NCBI GenBank assembly: GCA_002469545.1
Contig: DKMK01000022.1
Location: 41,563-47,179 of the forward strand
Source: Rhodobacterales bacterium UBA7416
Lineage (GTDB): Bacteria > Pseudomonadota > Alphaproteobacteria > Rhodobacterales > Rhodobacteraceae
Reading direction: 5' to 3'
DNA length: 5,617 nt
How positions within the stretch are numbered: position 1 is the first letter of the stretch; each line of letters opens with the position of its first letter. The notes under the pieces are model-generated. The model was given only the letters and a program-made list of their open reading frames with translations. It did not search any database and had not been told where the DNA came from. Below, one piece after another: positions 1-5,617 of this stretch. Made by a program: the position numbers and the translations under genes.

Positions 1-386
1 GTAATCGCCATAACGATTGAACCATCAGGTGGCGTATCCGTTACGAAATCTATCGCGGCGGCGGCAAAAGCGGCAACGCCTGATTTCATATCGGTGGCGC
101 CACGGCCATATAAAAAACCGTCCTTAATTTCTGCGCCGAATGGATCAACGGTCCATGCATCGACATCCCCAATCGGCACTACATCTGTGTGTCCATTGAA
201 ACCCAGTGTACGCCCTTGCCCCCAACGCGCGAAAAGATTGGATACGTCGCCACGATCAACACGCGTACAAGTGAACCCAGCCGTCCCCAATATACGTTCT
301 AGCAAAACAAGTGCGCCGCCTTCGGCTGGGGTGACGGATGCGCATTTAACGAGGTCTGATGTTAATTCCACAGGGTTTGTTACCAT
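1..386 (-). CDS. dapE: Succinyl-diaminopimelate desuccinylase, N-terminal part (cut by window edge)
   Basis: This M20-family metallopeptidase hydrolyses N-succinyl-LL-2,6-diaminopimelate to LL-diaminopimelate and succinate in the cytoplasm, in the succinylase branch of lysine and peptidoglycan precursor synthesis. The visible part is 128 full codons starting MVTNPVELTS. It carries the first metal-ligand motif GHTDVVP (residues 65-71, with His66 and Asp68), then the WTVDPF segment, then LYGRGATDMKSG (92-103), whose Asp99 matches the metal-bridging aspartate of the family. His66 and Asp99 sit almost exactly where they do in characterised DapE proteins, which supports the start. The ATG at 386-384 has an AAAGGAA Shine-Dalgarno at 399-393. 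An ATG 7 nt upstream is out of frame. The second catalytic half and the dimerisation lid lie beyond the window. The gene starts 34 nt after the LytTR gene stop, with no terminator between, so cotranscription is likely. ArgE-type deacylases are the nearest alternative, but the GRGATDMKSGVAAF stretch is typical of DapE. Confidence 0.93.
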   Translation of the reverse strand, partial: MVTNPVELTSDLVKCASVTPAEGGALVLLERILGTAGFTCTRVDRGDVSNLFARWGQGRTLGFNGHTDVVPIGDVDAWTVDPFGAEIKDGFLYGRGATDMKSGVAAFAAAAIDFVTDTPPDGSIVMAI

Positions 387-420
387 GGTCCATTCCTTTG
401 GTTTACATTCAGTTACCGCG

Positions 421-1170
421 TCAATGGCCCTGCGACAAGCGTTTGGCGAAAAAAGCCTTTGTTCTCGCGGAATTGCTGCGACTGATCGGGAATTCAACAG
501 CGTTGTGAAGGGTAACCGATGTGCTGTTATTTTTTGCCACACCGCCACGTGCCACCCAATGTGAACGATGGATTTGCACACCGTCACGGCCATCCAACTC
601 TGCTAATGCATCTGAAAATCGCATCAGAATCAATTCAGACCCTTGGTCAGTTTGCACATGCAAATAGTGGTCTTGGGCGCTGATGGCCCAAAGTTGGGCA
701 GTTTGATATTTTGTCAATCTATTTTCAAATTTTGCACTTAAACCAGAGACAGTTTGTTCGGAAGGAGAGCGCCATGCCATGGCTGTTCTGACAATGCAAA
801 ATACCAATAGTGAGATGAAGAAATTCGTGATGAAAAAGCTAAAGGGCAGGATCAAATCAAAAAGGTGATCGTTGACCACAATCAAAATTGGCGTGAACAA
901 AAGCGTGAAAACTATGCTACCTAAAATAGCCACCAATGCAAACTTTTCGCTCAACATCGTTTTGAAAACCTGCAAAACGCCAAATATGACCAATACAGCA
1001 ATACCGTTGATTAACAACCAATAGCCAACGGACTGAACCGTGCTAAATTGAACCGTGCCAAATGGACGGATAACCGAACAGATTAAACTGGCCAACAGCC
1101 AACCTAGCACCCAATACTGTAATGCGCCCTGCCATTCACGAAGCGCGATCTGTTTAAGTCTGCCACTCAC
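421..1170 (-). CDS. Membrane-anchored LytTR-family DNA-binding regulator
   Basis: This 249-aa protein has an N-terminal membrane module and a C-terminal LytTR domain. Hydrophobic stretches at about residues 18-36, 48-68, 78-99 and 106-128 suggest four transmembrane helices. After a short linker, residues about 145-245 form a LytTR DNA-binding domain: the LWAISAQDHYLHVQT strand region, then HRSHWVA (201-207), then FPISRSNS (227-234), matching the family's HRS and PVSR signatures. There is no response-regulator receiver domain, so it would work as a one-component regulator tethered to the inner membrane. The signal and target genes cannot be read from sequence. The start is GTG at 1170-1168. 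The next in-frame Met is residue 72, which would remove two helices, and an AAGGAGT Shine-Dalgarno lies upstream, so GTG is favoured. It lies 121 nt downstream of rluA and 34 nt upstream of dapE. A 15-nt tandem duplication encodes FGTVQ-FSTVQ in the first loop. The domain assignment is firm; the biological role is unknown. Confidence 0.87.
   Translation of the reverse strand: MSGRLKQIALREWQGALQYWVLGWLLASLICSVIRPFGTVQFSTVQSVGYWLLINGIAVLVIFGVLQVFKTMLSEKFALVAILGSIVFTLLFTPILIVVNDHLFDLILPFSFFITNFFISLLVFCIVRTAMAWRSPSEQTVSGLSAKFENRLTKYQTAQLWAISAQDHYLHVQTDQGSELILMRFSDALAELDGRDGVQIHRSHWVARGGVAKNNSTSVTLHNAVEFPISRSNSARTKAFFAKRLSQGH
1034..1063 (-). repeat. 15-nt in-frame tandem duplication inside the LytTR gene
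   Basis: Two adjacent 15-nt units, 1034-1048 and 1049-1063, are identical except at one position (T1044 versus C1059 on the plus strand). On the coding strand they encode FGTVQ and FSTVQ (residues 37-46), the short loop just after the first predicted transmembrane helix. This looks like a recent small slippage-type duplication that kept the reading frame. Chance is unlikely at 14 of 15 matches immediately adjacent, but any functional meaning is unknown. Confidence 0.75.
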
Positions 1171-1180
1171 GACGATTAGT

Positions 1181-1187
1181 ACTCCTT
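1181..1187 (-). promoter_or_regulatory. Shine-Dalgarno for the GTG-started LytTR gene
   Basis: On the minus strand AAGGAGT (1187-1181) precedes the GTG codon at 1170-1168. The gap from the end of AGGAG to the start is 11 nt, slightly longer than usual. No ATG or TTG occurs in frame between the site and the GTG, and the next in-frame Met is deep inside the membrane region. This site is therefore the main evidence for a GTG start. Confidence 0.6.
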
Positions 1188-1291
1188 TGAGAAATCCAAT
1201 TTTACAAATATTTCACAACAAGTTAGCTGAATTTTCGGTAAGAACAACCGCAGATAAAAAACGATTTTTCAGTCCCAGTTTTCCGTTGGCA

Positions 1292-1951
1292 TCAAAACGG
1301 TACACTGGCGGCAAACCGGTGCCAAGCCCCGCCAATTGGGTGACGCAATGCCAAACATTGAGCATGGAGTTGAAGTCGATCGGCGGCTGCAACTTGAACT
1401 GCAGTACCATAAAACGCGTCGCCCAGGATTGTATGGCCTATGGCTTTCATGTGAACTCTTAACTGATGGCTACGTCCAGTTTTTGGCGACAGTTCAATAC
1501 GGGTTGCATTTTGTTCGCGCACAAGAACCCGCCACTGTGTCATCGCGGGCTTTCCACGTTCGTGGTCAACCATTTGCAATGGGCGGTTTGGCCAATCACC
1601 GATTAATGGCAAATTAATTTCACCAGAATCATTTGCGACAACACCATCAACGCGTGCCATATATGTTTTTTCGATGATGCGCTTTTCGAATTGTAGGCCC
1701 AAATGACGTTGAGCCACTTTGTTGCACGCAAATACCATGATGCCACTGGTATCCATATCTAATCGATGAACCGACAACGCATCGGGGAACTGTGACTTTA
1801 GGCGTGTTTCAAGACAATCCGCGTGTTCAATCGCCTTACCCGGCACCGACAACAGACCAGAGGGTTTATCAACGATAAGTAAATGATCGTCTTGGAAAAT
1901 GATTTCCAATGGATCGCTGGGAGGCTTGTAAATAAATTCTTTCATTCCCAT
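1292..1951 (-). CDS. rluA: 23S rRNA/tRNA pseudouridine synthase RluA
   Basis: This enzyme isomerises specific uridines to pseudouridine; the E. coli homologue modifies U746 of 23S rRNA and U32 of several tRNAs. The 219-residue length equals that of E. coli RluA, and similarity as recalled runs from end to end: PSGLLSVPG at 30-38, catalytic motif HRLDMDTSG at 62-70 with Asp65 as the nucleophile (Asp64 in E. coli), DWPNRP at 119-124, and TGRSHQLRVHM at 158-168. There is no S4 RNA-binding domain, which fits the short RluA type rather than RluC or RluD. Two in-frame ATGs compete as starts, 1951-1949 and 1945-1943. The first gives MGM, like the E. coli protein. Neither has a good Shine-Dalgarno, and a stem-loop ends only 7 nt upstream of the first, so the true start or leader is uncertain. 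The product assignment is strong. Its link to the neighbouring amine genes is probably only positional. Confidence 0.94.
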   Translation of the reverse strand: MGMKEFIYKPPSDPLEIIFQDDHLLIVDKPSGLLSVPGKAIEHADCLETRLKSQFPDALSVHRLDMDTSGIMVFACNKVAQRHLGLQFEKRIIEKTYMARVDGVVANDSGEINLPLIGDWPNRPLQMVDHERGKPAMTQWRVLVREQNATRIELSPKTGRSHQLRVHMKAIGHTILGDAFYGTAVQVAAADRLQLHAQCLALRHPIGGAWHRFAASVPF

Positions 1952-1958
1952 GCATTAA

Positions 1959-1995
1959 AAGTAAAAGGCACCCGTGTCACGTGCGCCTTTTACTT
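1959..1995 (-). terminator. Probable intrinsic terminator after the dehydrogenase gene
   Basis: A perfect 11-bp stem (1959-1969 pairing with 1985-1995) encloses a 15-nt loop. Read on the minus strand the arms are AAGTAAAAGGC and GCCTTTTACTT, followed by TTAAT. The stem begins 27 nt after the dehydrogenase stop codon (2025-2023), the usual place for a terminator. The A-rich left arm and T-rich right arm make it roughly symmetrical, so it could act in both directions. The GC core is only three pairs and the T tract is interrupted by AC, so efficiency may be partial. The hairpin also lies directly in front of rluA. Confidence 0.65.
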
Positions 1996-2022
1996 GTCAA
2001 AGTATCCTCGGGCCAAAGGATG

Positions 2023-4467
2023 TTAAACTTTTACGCGCTCAGATTTTGGATCATACATAGGCTTCATACTTGGTGTTGCTTTGACGCGTACACCCGCAAC
2101 ATCAATTTCATATGAAGACGCCAAAACGTCGGCGACGGTTTCGCCTTTGCATGGAACATAGCCCAGACCGACGCCAGCACCAAGTGTATGACCGTAGGAA
2201 CCCGAACTAAGGTATCCCACCAATTCACCATCACGCAGGATCGGTTCGTTATGGTACAATAATGGTTCGCCGTCGTTTAGAACGAATTGTAATAAACGGT
2301 TTTCTAAACCGTTTTCCTTTTTACGAAGGACGGCGTCACGGCCGATGAAATTAGGTTTGTCTGTTTTTACAGCAAATCCCAATCCCGCTTCGACAACGTG
2401 ATCTTCGCACGTTATGTCATGCCCAAAGTGACGGTAGCCTTTTTCTATGCGCAAACTGTCCATCATGTGCATTCCGCACAATTTTAGATCCATGTCTTGA
2501 CCGGCGTCATATAAAGTTTCAAATACATGTCCCGCCTGATCGGCGCTGACGTAGACTTCCCAGCCTAATTCGCCAACATATGTGACGCGGTGAACACGTG
2601 CCAAGCCCATGCCGATTTCAATTTCCTGGGCAGTGCCAAACGGATTGGTCGCGTTGGTAAAGTCGTTTGGACTGACTGCTTGCAGCAACTTGCGGCTGTT
2701 TGGCCCCATGACGGCCAACACGCCTTCGCCAGCTGTAACGTCTGTTATGACCACGTTGTAATCGCCGACATTACGTTCCAACCAAACCTGATCTGCCAAT
2801 CGAGTTGCGGCAGGTGTGACCACCAAATAGGCGGCTTCGCTGACACGGGTGATTGTTACGTCTGCTTCGATACCGCCAGTGTGGTTTAAGAATTGGGAAT
2901 AAACGATTTTACCGACGGGAACATCATATTGTCCACCAGCAACATAGTTCAAGAATGCCGTTGCTTCGCGTCCTTCGACGCGAATTTTGCCAAATGAAGA
3001 CATATCGTACATGCCAACGTTTTCACGTACGGCACGGTGTTCGCGCGCCGAATTCTCAAACCAGTTTTGACGTTTCCATGTATATTCGTATTCCGCCTTT
3101 TGACCGCTGTCTGCAAACCAATTGGCGCGTTCCCAACCTGCCAATTCACCCATAACGGCACCCTTCTCCAACAATTGTTGATGGAACGGCGTACGACGGA
3201 TACCGCGTGCGGTTTTCTTTTGCAGATACGGATAGTGATCAGCATAAAGCAGGCCCAATGTCTCTTTGGAGCGTTCAAATAAATACTTTTTATTCCCTTG
3301 GAAGGGTTGCATACGCCCGATATCAACGTCGCCCAAGTCGAACGGTTTTGAACCGCTGTCCATCCATTCGGCCAATGCCATACCGGCGCCACCTGCGGAT
3401 TGAATTCCGATAGAGTTAAACCCAGCAGCGACCCAGAAATTATCCATTTCCGGAGCCAACCCCAAATGATAGGCGTCGTCTGGTGTAAAGCTTTCTGGAC
3501 CATTAAAGAACGTGTGAATGCCGGCTTCTGCTAGCATAGGCATACGTTCGCATGCGGATTCCAGGATCGGTTCGAAATGATCGAAATCTTCGGGCAATTG
3601 ATCGAATTCGAAATCCTTTGGAATACCATTCATGCCCCACGGCTTTGATGTCGGTTCAAATGCGCCGAGCAGGAATTTTCCTGCATCCTCTTTGTAGTAG
3701 GCACATTCATCAGGAACACGAAGAACGGGCATTTGTGTAAGACCTTCAATGGCTTCGGTCACGATGTAAAAGTGTTCGCATGCATGTAACGGTACATTTA
3801 CGCCTGCCATGCGGCCAACCTCGTGGCCCCACATACCGCCACAGTTCACAACCATATCAGCCGCGATATGCCCTGTTTCACCAGCGGATTCCCAGTCAAC
3901 ACCAGTGACGCGTTTTCCCTGTTTACTTATGCCTGTGACACACACATTTTCGCGTATCAAAGCACCGCCATTACGCGCGCCCTTGGCCAATGCCAATGCA
4001 ATGTTTCCTGGATCACCTTGGCCATCTAAAGGCAGCCAAACGCCAGCTTTTACGCCTTCGATATTTAGGTGTTCGTATTTCTCTTTAACTTCTTGAGGTG
4101 AGATTTCTTCGACTTCGACGCCAAAGGCACGCGCCATCGCGGCTTGGCGGAAAATCTCTTCTTTACGCTCTTCAGTCAGGGCAACGGTTATTGATCCGCA
4201 ACGTTTAAATCCGGTTGCAACGCCTGTTTCTGTTTCGAGGTTTCCGTAGAGTTCTTGAGAGTATTTTGCCAATTTTGTCATGTTCGCAGTTGCGCGCAAT
4301 TGTGCAATCAAACCCGCCGCGTGCCATGTTGTACCAGATGTCAGCTGTTTGCGTTCCAGTAAAACAACGTCTTTCCAGCCTTTTTTAACCAAATGGTATG
4401 CAACCGAACAGCCGATTACACCGCCGCCAATGATCACCACGCGGGCCGATTTTGGTAAGTTTGTCAT
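2023..4467 (-). CDS. Dimethylglycine/sarcosine dehydrogenase-like FAD oxidoreductase with C-terminal GcvT domain
   Basis: This 814-aa flavoenzyme has the full architecture of the dimethylglycine/sarcosine dehydrogenase family. Residues about 8-370 form the FAD-binding oxidoreductase domain, with dinucleotide motif VVIIGGGVIGCSVAYHL (10-26) and SGTTWHAAGL (44-53). His49 matches the histidine that binds FAD covalently in mammalian homologues. His232 (EHFY) and Tyr257/258 lie where family active-site His and Tyr residues are expected. A central linker domain spans about 375-430, then a GcvT-type tetrahydrofolate domain spans about 430-805, with GGIEAD (531-536), MDSLRIEKGYRHFGHDI (669-685) and GLGFAVKT (695-702). 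The expected reaction is oxidative N-demethylation of a methylated amine, transfer of the formaldehyde equivalent to tetrahydrofolate, and electrons passed to ETF or oxygen. Dimethylglycine, sarcosine or a related N-methyl compound could be the substrate; the sequence does not decide. The length is close to the mammalian enzymes. The start has AAGGA 6 nt upstream, and the gene follows the regulator by 14 nt, implying joint transcription. Confidence 0.88.
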   Translation of the reverse strand: MTNLPKSARVVIIGGGVIGCSVAYHLVKKGWKDVVLLERKQLTSGTTWHAAGLIAQLRATANMTKLAKYSQELYGNLETETGVATGFKRCGSITVALTEERKEEIFRQAAMARAFGVEVEEISPQEVKEKYEHLNIEGVKAGVWLPLDGQGDPGNIALALAKGARNGGALIRENVCVTGISKQGKRVTGVDWESAGETGHIAADMVVNCGGMWGHEVGRMAGVNVPLHACEHFYIVTEAIEGLTQMPVLRVPDECAYYKEDAGKFLLGAFEPTSKPWGMNGIPKDFEFDQLPEDFDHFEPILESACERMPMLAEAGIHTFFNGPESFTPDDAYHLGLAPEMDNFWVAAGFNSIGIQSAGGAGMALAEWMDSGSKPFDLGDVDIGRMQPFQGNKKYLFERSKETLGLLYADHYPYLQKKTARGIRRTPFHQQLLEKGAVMGELAGWERANWFADSGQKAEYEYTWKRQNWFENSAREHRAVRENVGMYDMSSFGKIRVEGREATAFLNYVAGGQYDVPVGKIVYSQFLNHTGGIEADVTITRVSEAAYLVVTPAATRLADQVWLERNVGDYNVVITDVTAGEGVLAVMGPNSRKLLQAVSPNDFTNATNPFGTAQEIEIGMGLARVHRVTYVGELGWEVYVSADQAGHVFETLYDAGQDMDLKLCGMHMMDSLRIEKGYRHFGHDITCEDHVVEAGLGFAVKTDKPNFIGRDAVLRKKENGLENRLLQFVLNDGEPLLYHNEPILRDGELVGYLSSGSYGHTLGAGVGLGYVPCKGETVADVLASSYEIDVAGVRVKATPSMKPMYDPKSERVKV

Positions 4468-4473
4468 GTTTCT

Positions 4474-4478
4474 TCCTT
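4474..4478 (-). promoter_or_regulatory. Shine-Dalgarno of the dehydrogenase gene in the 14-nt intergenic gap
   Basis: The minus-strand gap between the regulator stop (TAA, 4484-4482) and the dehydrogenase ATG (4467-4465) contains AAGGA at 4478-4474 with a 6-nt spacer to the start. The gap is too short to hold a complete promoter, so the dehydrogenase must be transcribed from upstream, either through or from inside the regulator gene. Confidence 0.75.
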
Positions 4479-4481
4479 AGA

Positions 4482-5438
4482 TTAAACCAAACGCTCTTTA
4501 CGCGTTTCGCGCGGCGTTTTGCCGTAATATGCTTTGTAAATTTTTCCAAAATTGCTACCAAACCCGCAGGCGGCGGCAATTTCCAAAATGCTCATGTCTG
4601 TGTTGACCAAGAAGTTTTGCGCGCGGATTAAACGTAATTCGCGATAAAAGCGGCCTGGGCTGCGCCCCAAATGGCGTAAGAATTGACGTTCCAAAGAGCG
4701 CGTTGTTTGCCCCAATGCCGCGGCCAATTCAGTGGTTTTTAAAGGTTCTTCGATGTTGGATTGCATCAATTTAATTGCGTGATCAATATGGCTGTCTTTG
4801 CCGGCGCTGAGCGCGTCCATGGCACCCGGTTGACGTGTTTCGAATGATCGTACTTTGTCCAACAACAAGATACTTGAAATCGTCAGCAGCTTGGCTTTGG
4901 ATACAAATGCGGCAACGATCTGAAGCATGATGTCATATGTGGATACCAATCCTGCACATGTAACCACCTTGTCGGTGGAAACCGCCAGCGAAGGTGCGAT
5001 GTCGAAAATGCCGCTTTTTTCTTCGAGCAACAGTCGGTTTTCCCAGTGTGTAGTATGCCCGATTCCGTCATCGGAGTTTGCCGAAATATAGATCGCTGCG
5101 GCTTCTGCCAACAAGACGACCAGCGCGTTGGCATAGCGATATTTATGAACCGCTTTTTCGATTTCTCTGGAGGTGAAATTTAGATTAGAGTTACCAAGAA
5201 ATACAACGATGTCTGCTTCGGGAGTTTTTGGCAATGCAACTGCATTTAGCCACGTGTCTGCACTGGATTTTACAATGCCTTCTTCTGGACTGACGTATCG
5301 AAATGAGAATAGGGTTTGGCCAACGACGCGGTTTGCCAAGCGCAGCACATCCACGACACCCGACAATTCAGTTATCACGAACCCGTCTGATAGAACGATA
5401 TCAACCAATTGCATTCTTTGATTTTGGTCGGTCGTCAT
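4482..5438 (-). CDS. GlxA-family AraC-type transcriptional regulator
   Basis: This 318-aa regulator has an N-terminal DJ-1/PfpI (class I glutamine amidotransferase-like) sensor fold at about residues 10-195 and a C-terminal AraC/XylS double helix-turn-helix at about 215-312. The sensor half is recognised by MQLVDIVLSDGF and the TTHW motif (129-132). Where enzymes of this fold carry a nucleophilic Cys (around residues 105-112), the sequence reads VVLLAEAA, so it is very likely a non-catalytic ligand-binding domain. The DNA-binding half shows LAAALGQTTRSLERQFLRHL for the first helix-turn-helix and ILEIAAACGFGSNFGKIYKAYYGKTPRE for the second. Characterised relatives include GbdR, CdhR and SouR of Pseudomonas, which sense glycine betaine/dimethylglycine, carnitine and sarcosine. 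With a demethylating dehydrogenase directly downstream, a methylated-amine inducer is a reasonable inference. The ATG has GGAG at 5450-5447 with an 8-nt spacer and overlaps the preceding gene's stop by 4 nt, pointing to translational coupling. Confidence 0.9.
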   Translation of the reverse strand: MTTDQNQRMQLVDIVLSDGFVITELSGVVDVLRLANRVVGQTLFSFRYVSPEEGIVKSSADTWLNAVALPKTPEADIVVFLGNSNLNFTSREIEKAVHKYRYANALVVLLAEAAAIYISANSDDGIGHTTHWENRLLLEEKSGIFDIAPSLAVSTDKVVTCAGLVSTYDIMLQIVAAFVSKAKLLTISSILLLDKVRSFETRQPGAMDALSAGKDSHIDHAIKLMQSNIEEPLKTTELAAALGQTTRSLERQFLRHLGRSPGRFYRELRLIRAQNFLVNTDMSILEIAAACGFGSNFGKIYKAYYGKTPRETRKERLV

Positions 5439-5617
5439 GGATACATCTCCGCCAATTTTTGTTTGTATAGGGCAATCATCTCTGTTTCTGTGACGCCATC
5501 ATCATATGGGGGTGTTGTCAGTGGTTTGACTTGATCAACTGGGATTCTTACAATCACATTTATCCGATCAGCCAAGGCACCCCACAAGTCAAACCAGTGG
5601 TGAATCATCGCATCAAA
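5435..5617 (-). CDS. C-terminal 60 codons of an unrecognised protein (cut by window edge)
   Basis: An open frame enters from the right edge and runs 60 codons to TGA at 5437-5435. It reads from FDAMIHHWFDLWGALADR to the C-terminus ALYKQKLAEMYP. It is accepted as a real gene end because the frame stays open to the edge, the stop overlaps the next start as ATGA, and all flanking genes share the strand. The segment is mostly polar with one short beta-like stretch (INVIVRIPV), a Pro-rich turn (PLTTPPYDDG) and a closing charged helix. No membrane helix or signal can be judged from this part. I do not recognise the family and assign no function. Its tight coupling to the regulator suggests it belongs to the same methylated-amine unit, which is inference from position only. 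Confidence 0.7.
   Translation of the reverse strand, partial: FDAMIHHWFDLWGALADRINVIVRIPVDQVKPLTTPPYDDGVTETEMIALYKQKLAEMYP

Noticed and set aside
94..564. 156-aa open frame on the plus strand
   Set aside because: It lies antisense to dapE and the LytTR gene, both supported by strong family motifs. Its protein is low in recognisable structure and it spans the gap between two real genes.
1253..1270. A/T-only inverted repeat with a run of six T after rluA, considered as a terminator
   Set aside because: The stem is five A-T pairs around a TCG loop with no GC core. A nearby CCGTT/AACGG pairing is short and not adjacent to the T run. It is not a credible intrinsic terminator.
1190..1291. Promoter for the LytTR gene in the 121-nt spacer
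   Set aside because: Several A/T-rich near-matches exist, such as TTGTTC with TAACTT at 16 nt, but none is close to consensus on both boxes. A promoter here is plausible but cannot be placed.
1055..1462. 135-aa plus-strand open frame crossing the rluA-LytTR spacer
   Set aside because: It overlaps the ends of two well-supported minus-strand genes, and its protein shows no family features.
2949..3503. 184-aa open frame on the minus strand inside the dehydrogenase gene
   Set aside because: It is an alternate frame within the FAD/GcvT gene, with an atypical residue mix and no motif. The main frame is intact and conserved throughout this stretch.
3570..3615. Repeated GATCGAA-like words within the dehydrogenase gene
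   Set aside because: They fall in the codons of an acidic, aromatic-rich segment (FEFDQLPEDFDHFEP) and are irregularly spaced, so codon and residue repetition explains them.

Overview
All recognisable genes in this window lie on the minus strand, so the biological reading order runs from high to low coordinates. The coding content points to an alphaproteobacterium, probably a marine Rhodobacterales-like lineage. It includes a large FAD/GcvT-type amine demethylase paired with a GlxA-type AraC regulator, a membrane-anchored LytTR protein with an HRSHWV motif, and a DapE of standard proteobacterial type. Base composition looks just under 50% GC from a few lines counted by eye, which is low for that group. 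The taxonomic call is inference from gene types, not from a marker gene.

Layout in transcription order. (1) The last 60 codons of an unrecognised gene enter from the right edge (5617-5435). (2) Its stop overlaps by 4 nt (ATGA) the start of a 318-aa AraC/GlxA-family regulator (5438-4482). (3) After a 14-nt gap carrying a good Shine-Dalgarno, an 814-aa dimethylglycine/sarcosine dehydrogenase-like flavoenzyme with a C-terminal tetrahydrofolate-binding GcvT module follows (4467-2023). (4) An 11-bp hairpin at 1959-1995 probably ends this unit. (5) rluA, the 23S rRNA/tRNA pseudouridine synthase, begins only a few nucleotides past the hairpin (1951-1292). (6) After a 121-nt spacer comes a four-helix membrane protein with a C-terminal LytTR DNA-binding domain, started by GTG (1170-421). 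(7) After 34 nt comes the 5' part of dapE, succinyl-diaminopimelate desuccinylase, which runs off the left edge (386-1).

Functionally the right half looks like a small methylated-amine catabolic unit. The regulator probably senses a methylated amine such as glycine betaine, dimethylglycine or sarcosine. The dehydrogenase oxidatively removes an N-methyl group and loads the one-carbon unit onto tetrahydrofolate. The left half holds housekeeping functions (RNA modification and lysine/peptidoglycan precursor synthesis), with a one-component membrane LytTR regulator just upstream of dapE. No RNA genes, mobile elements, CRISPR arrays or origins were seen. No stretch over 300 nt lacks a gene. I did not find a clearly unprecedented system. 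The points most worth following are the coupled unknown gene/regulator/dehydrogenase unit, the hairpin abutting rluA, and the solitary membrane LytTR protein.
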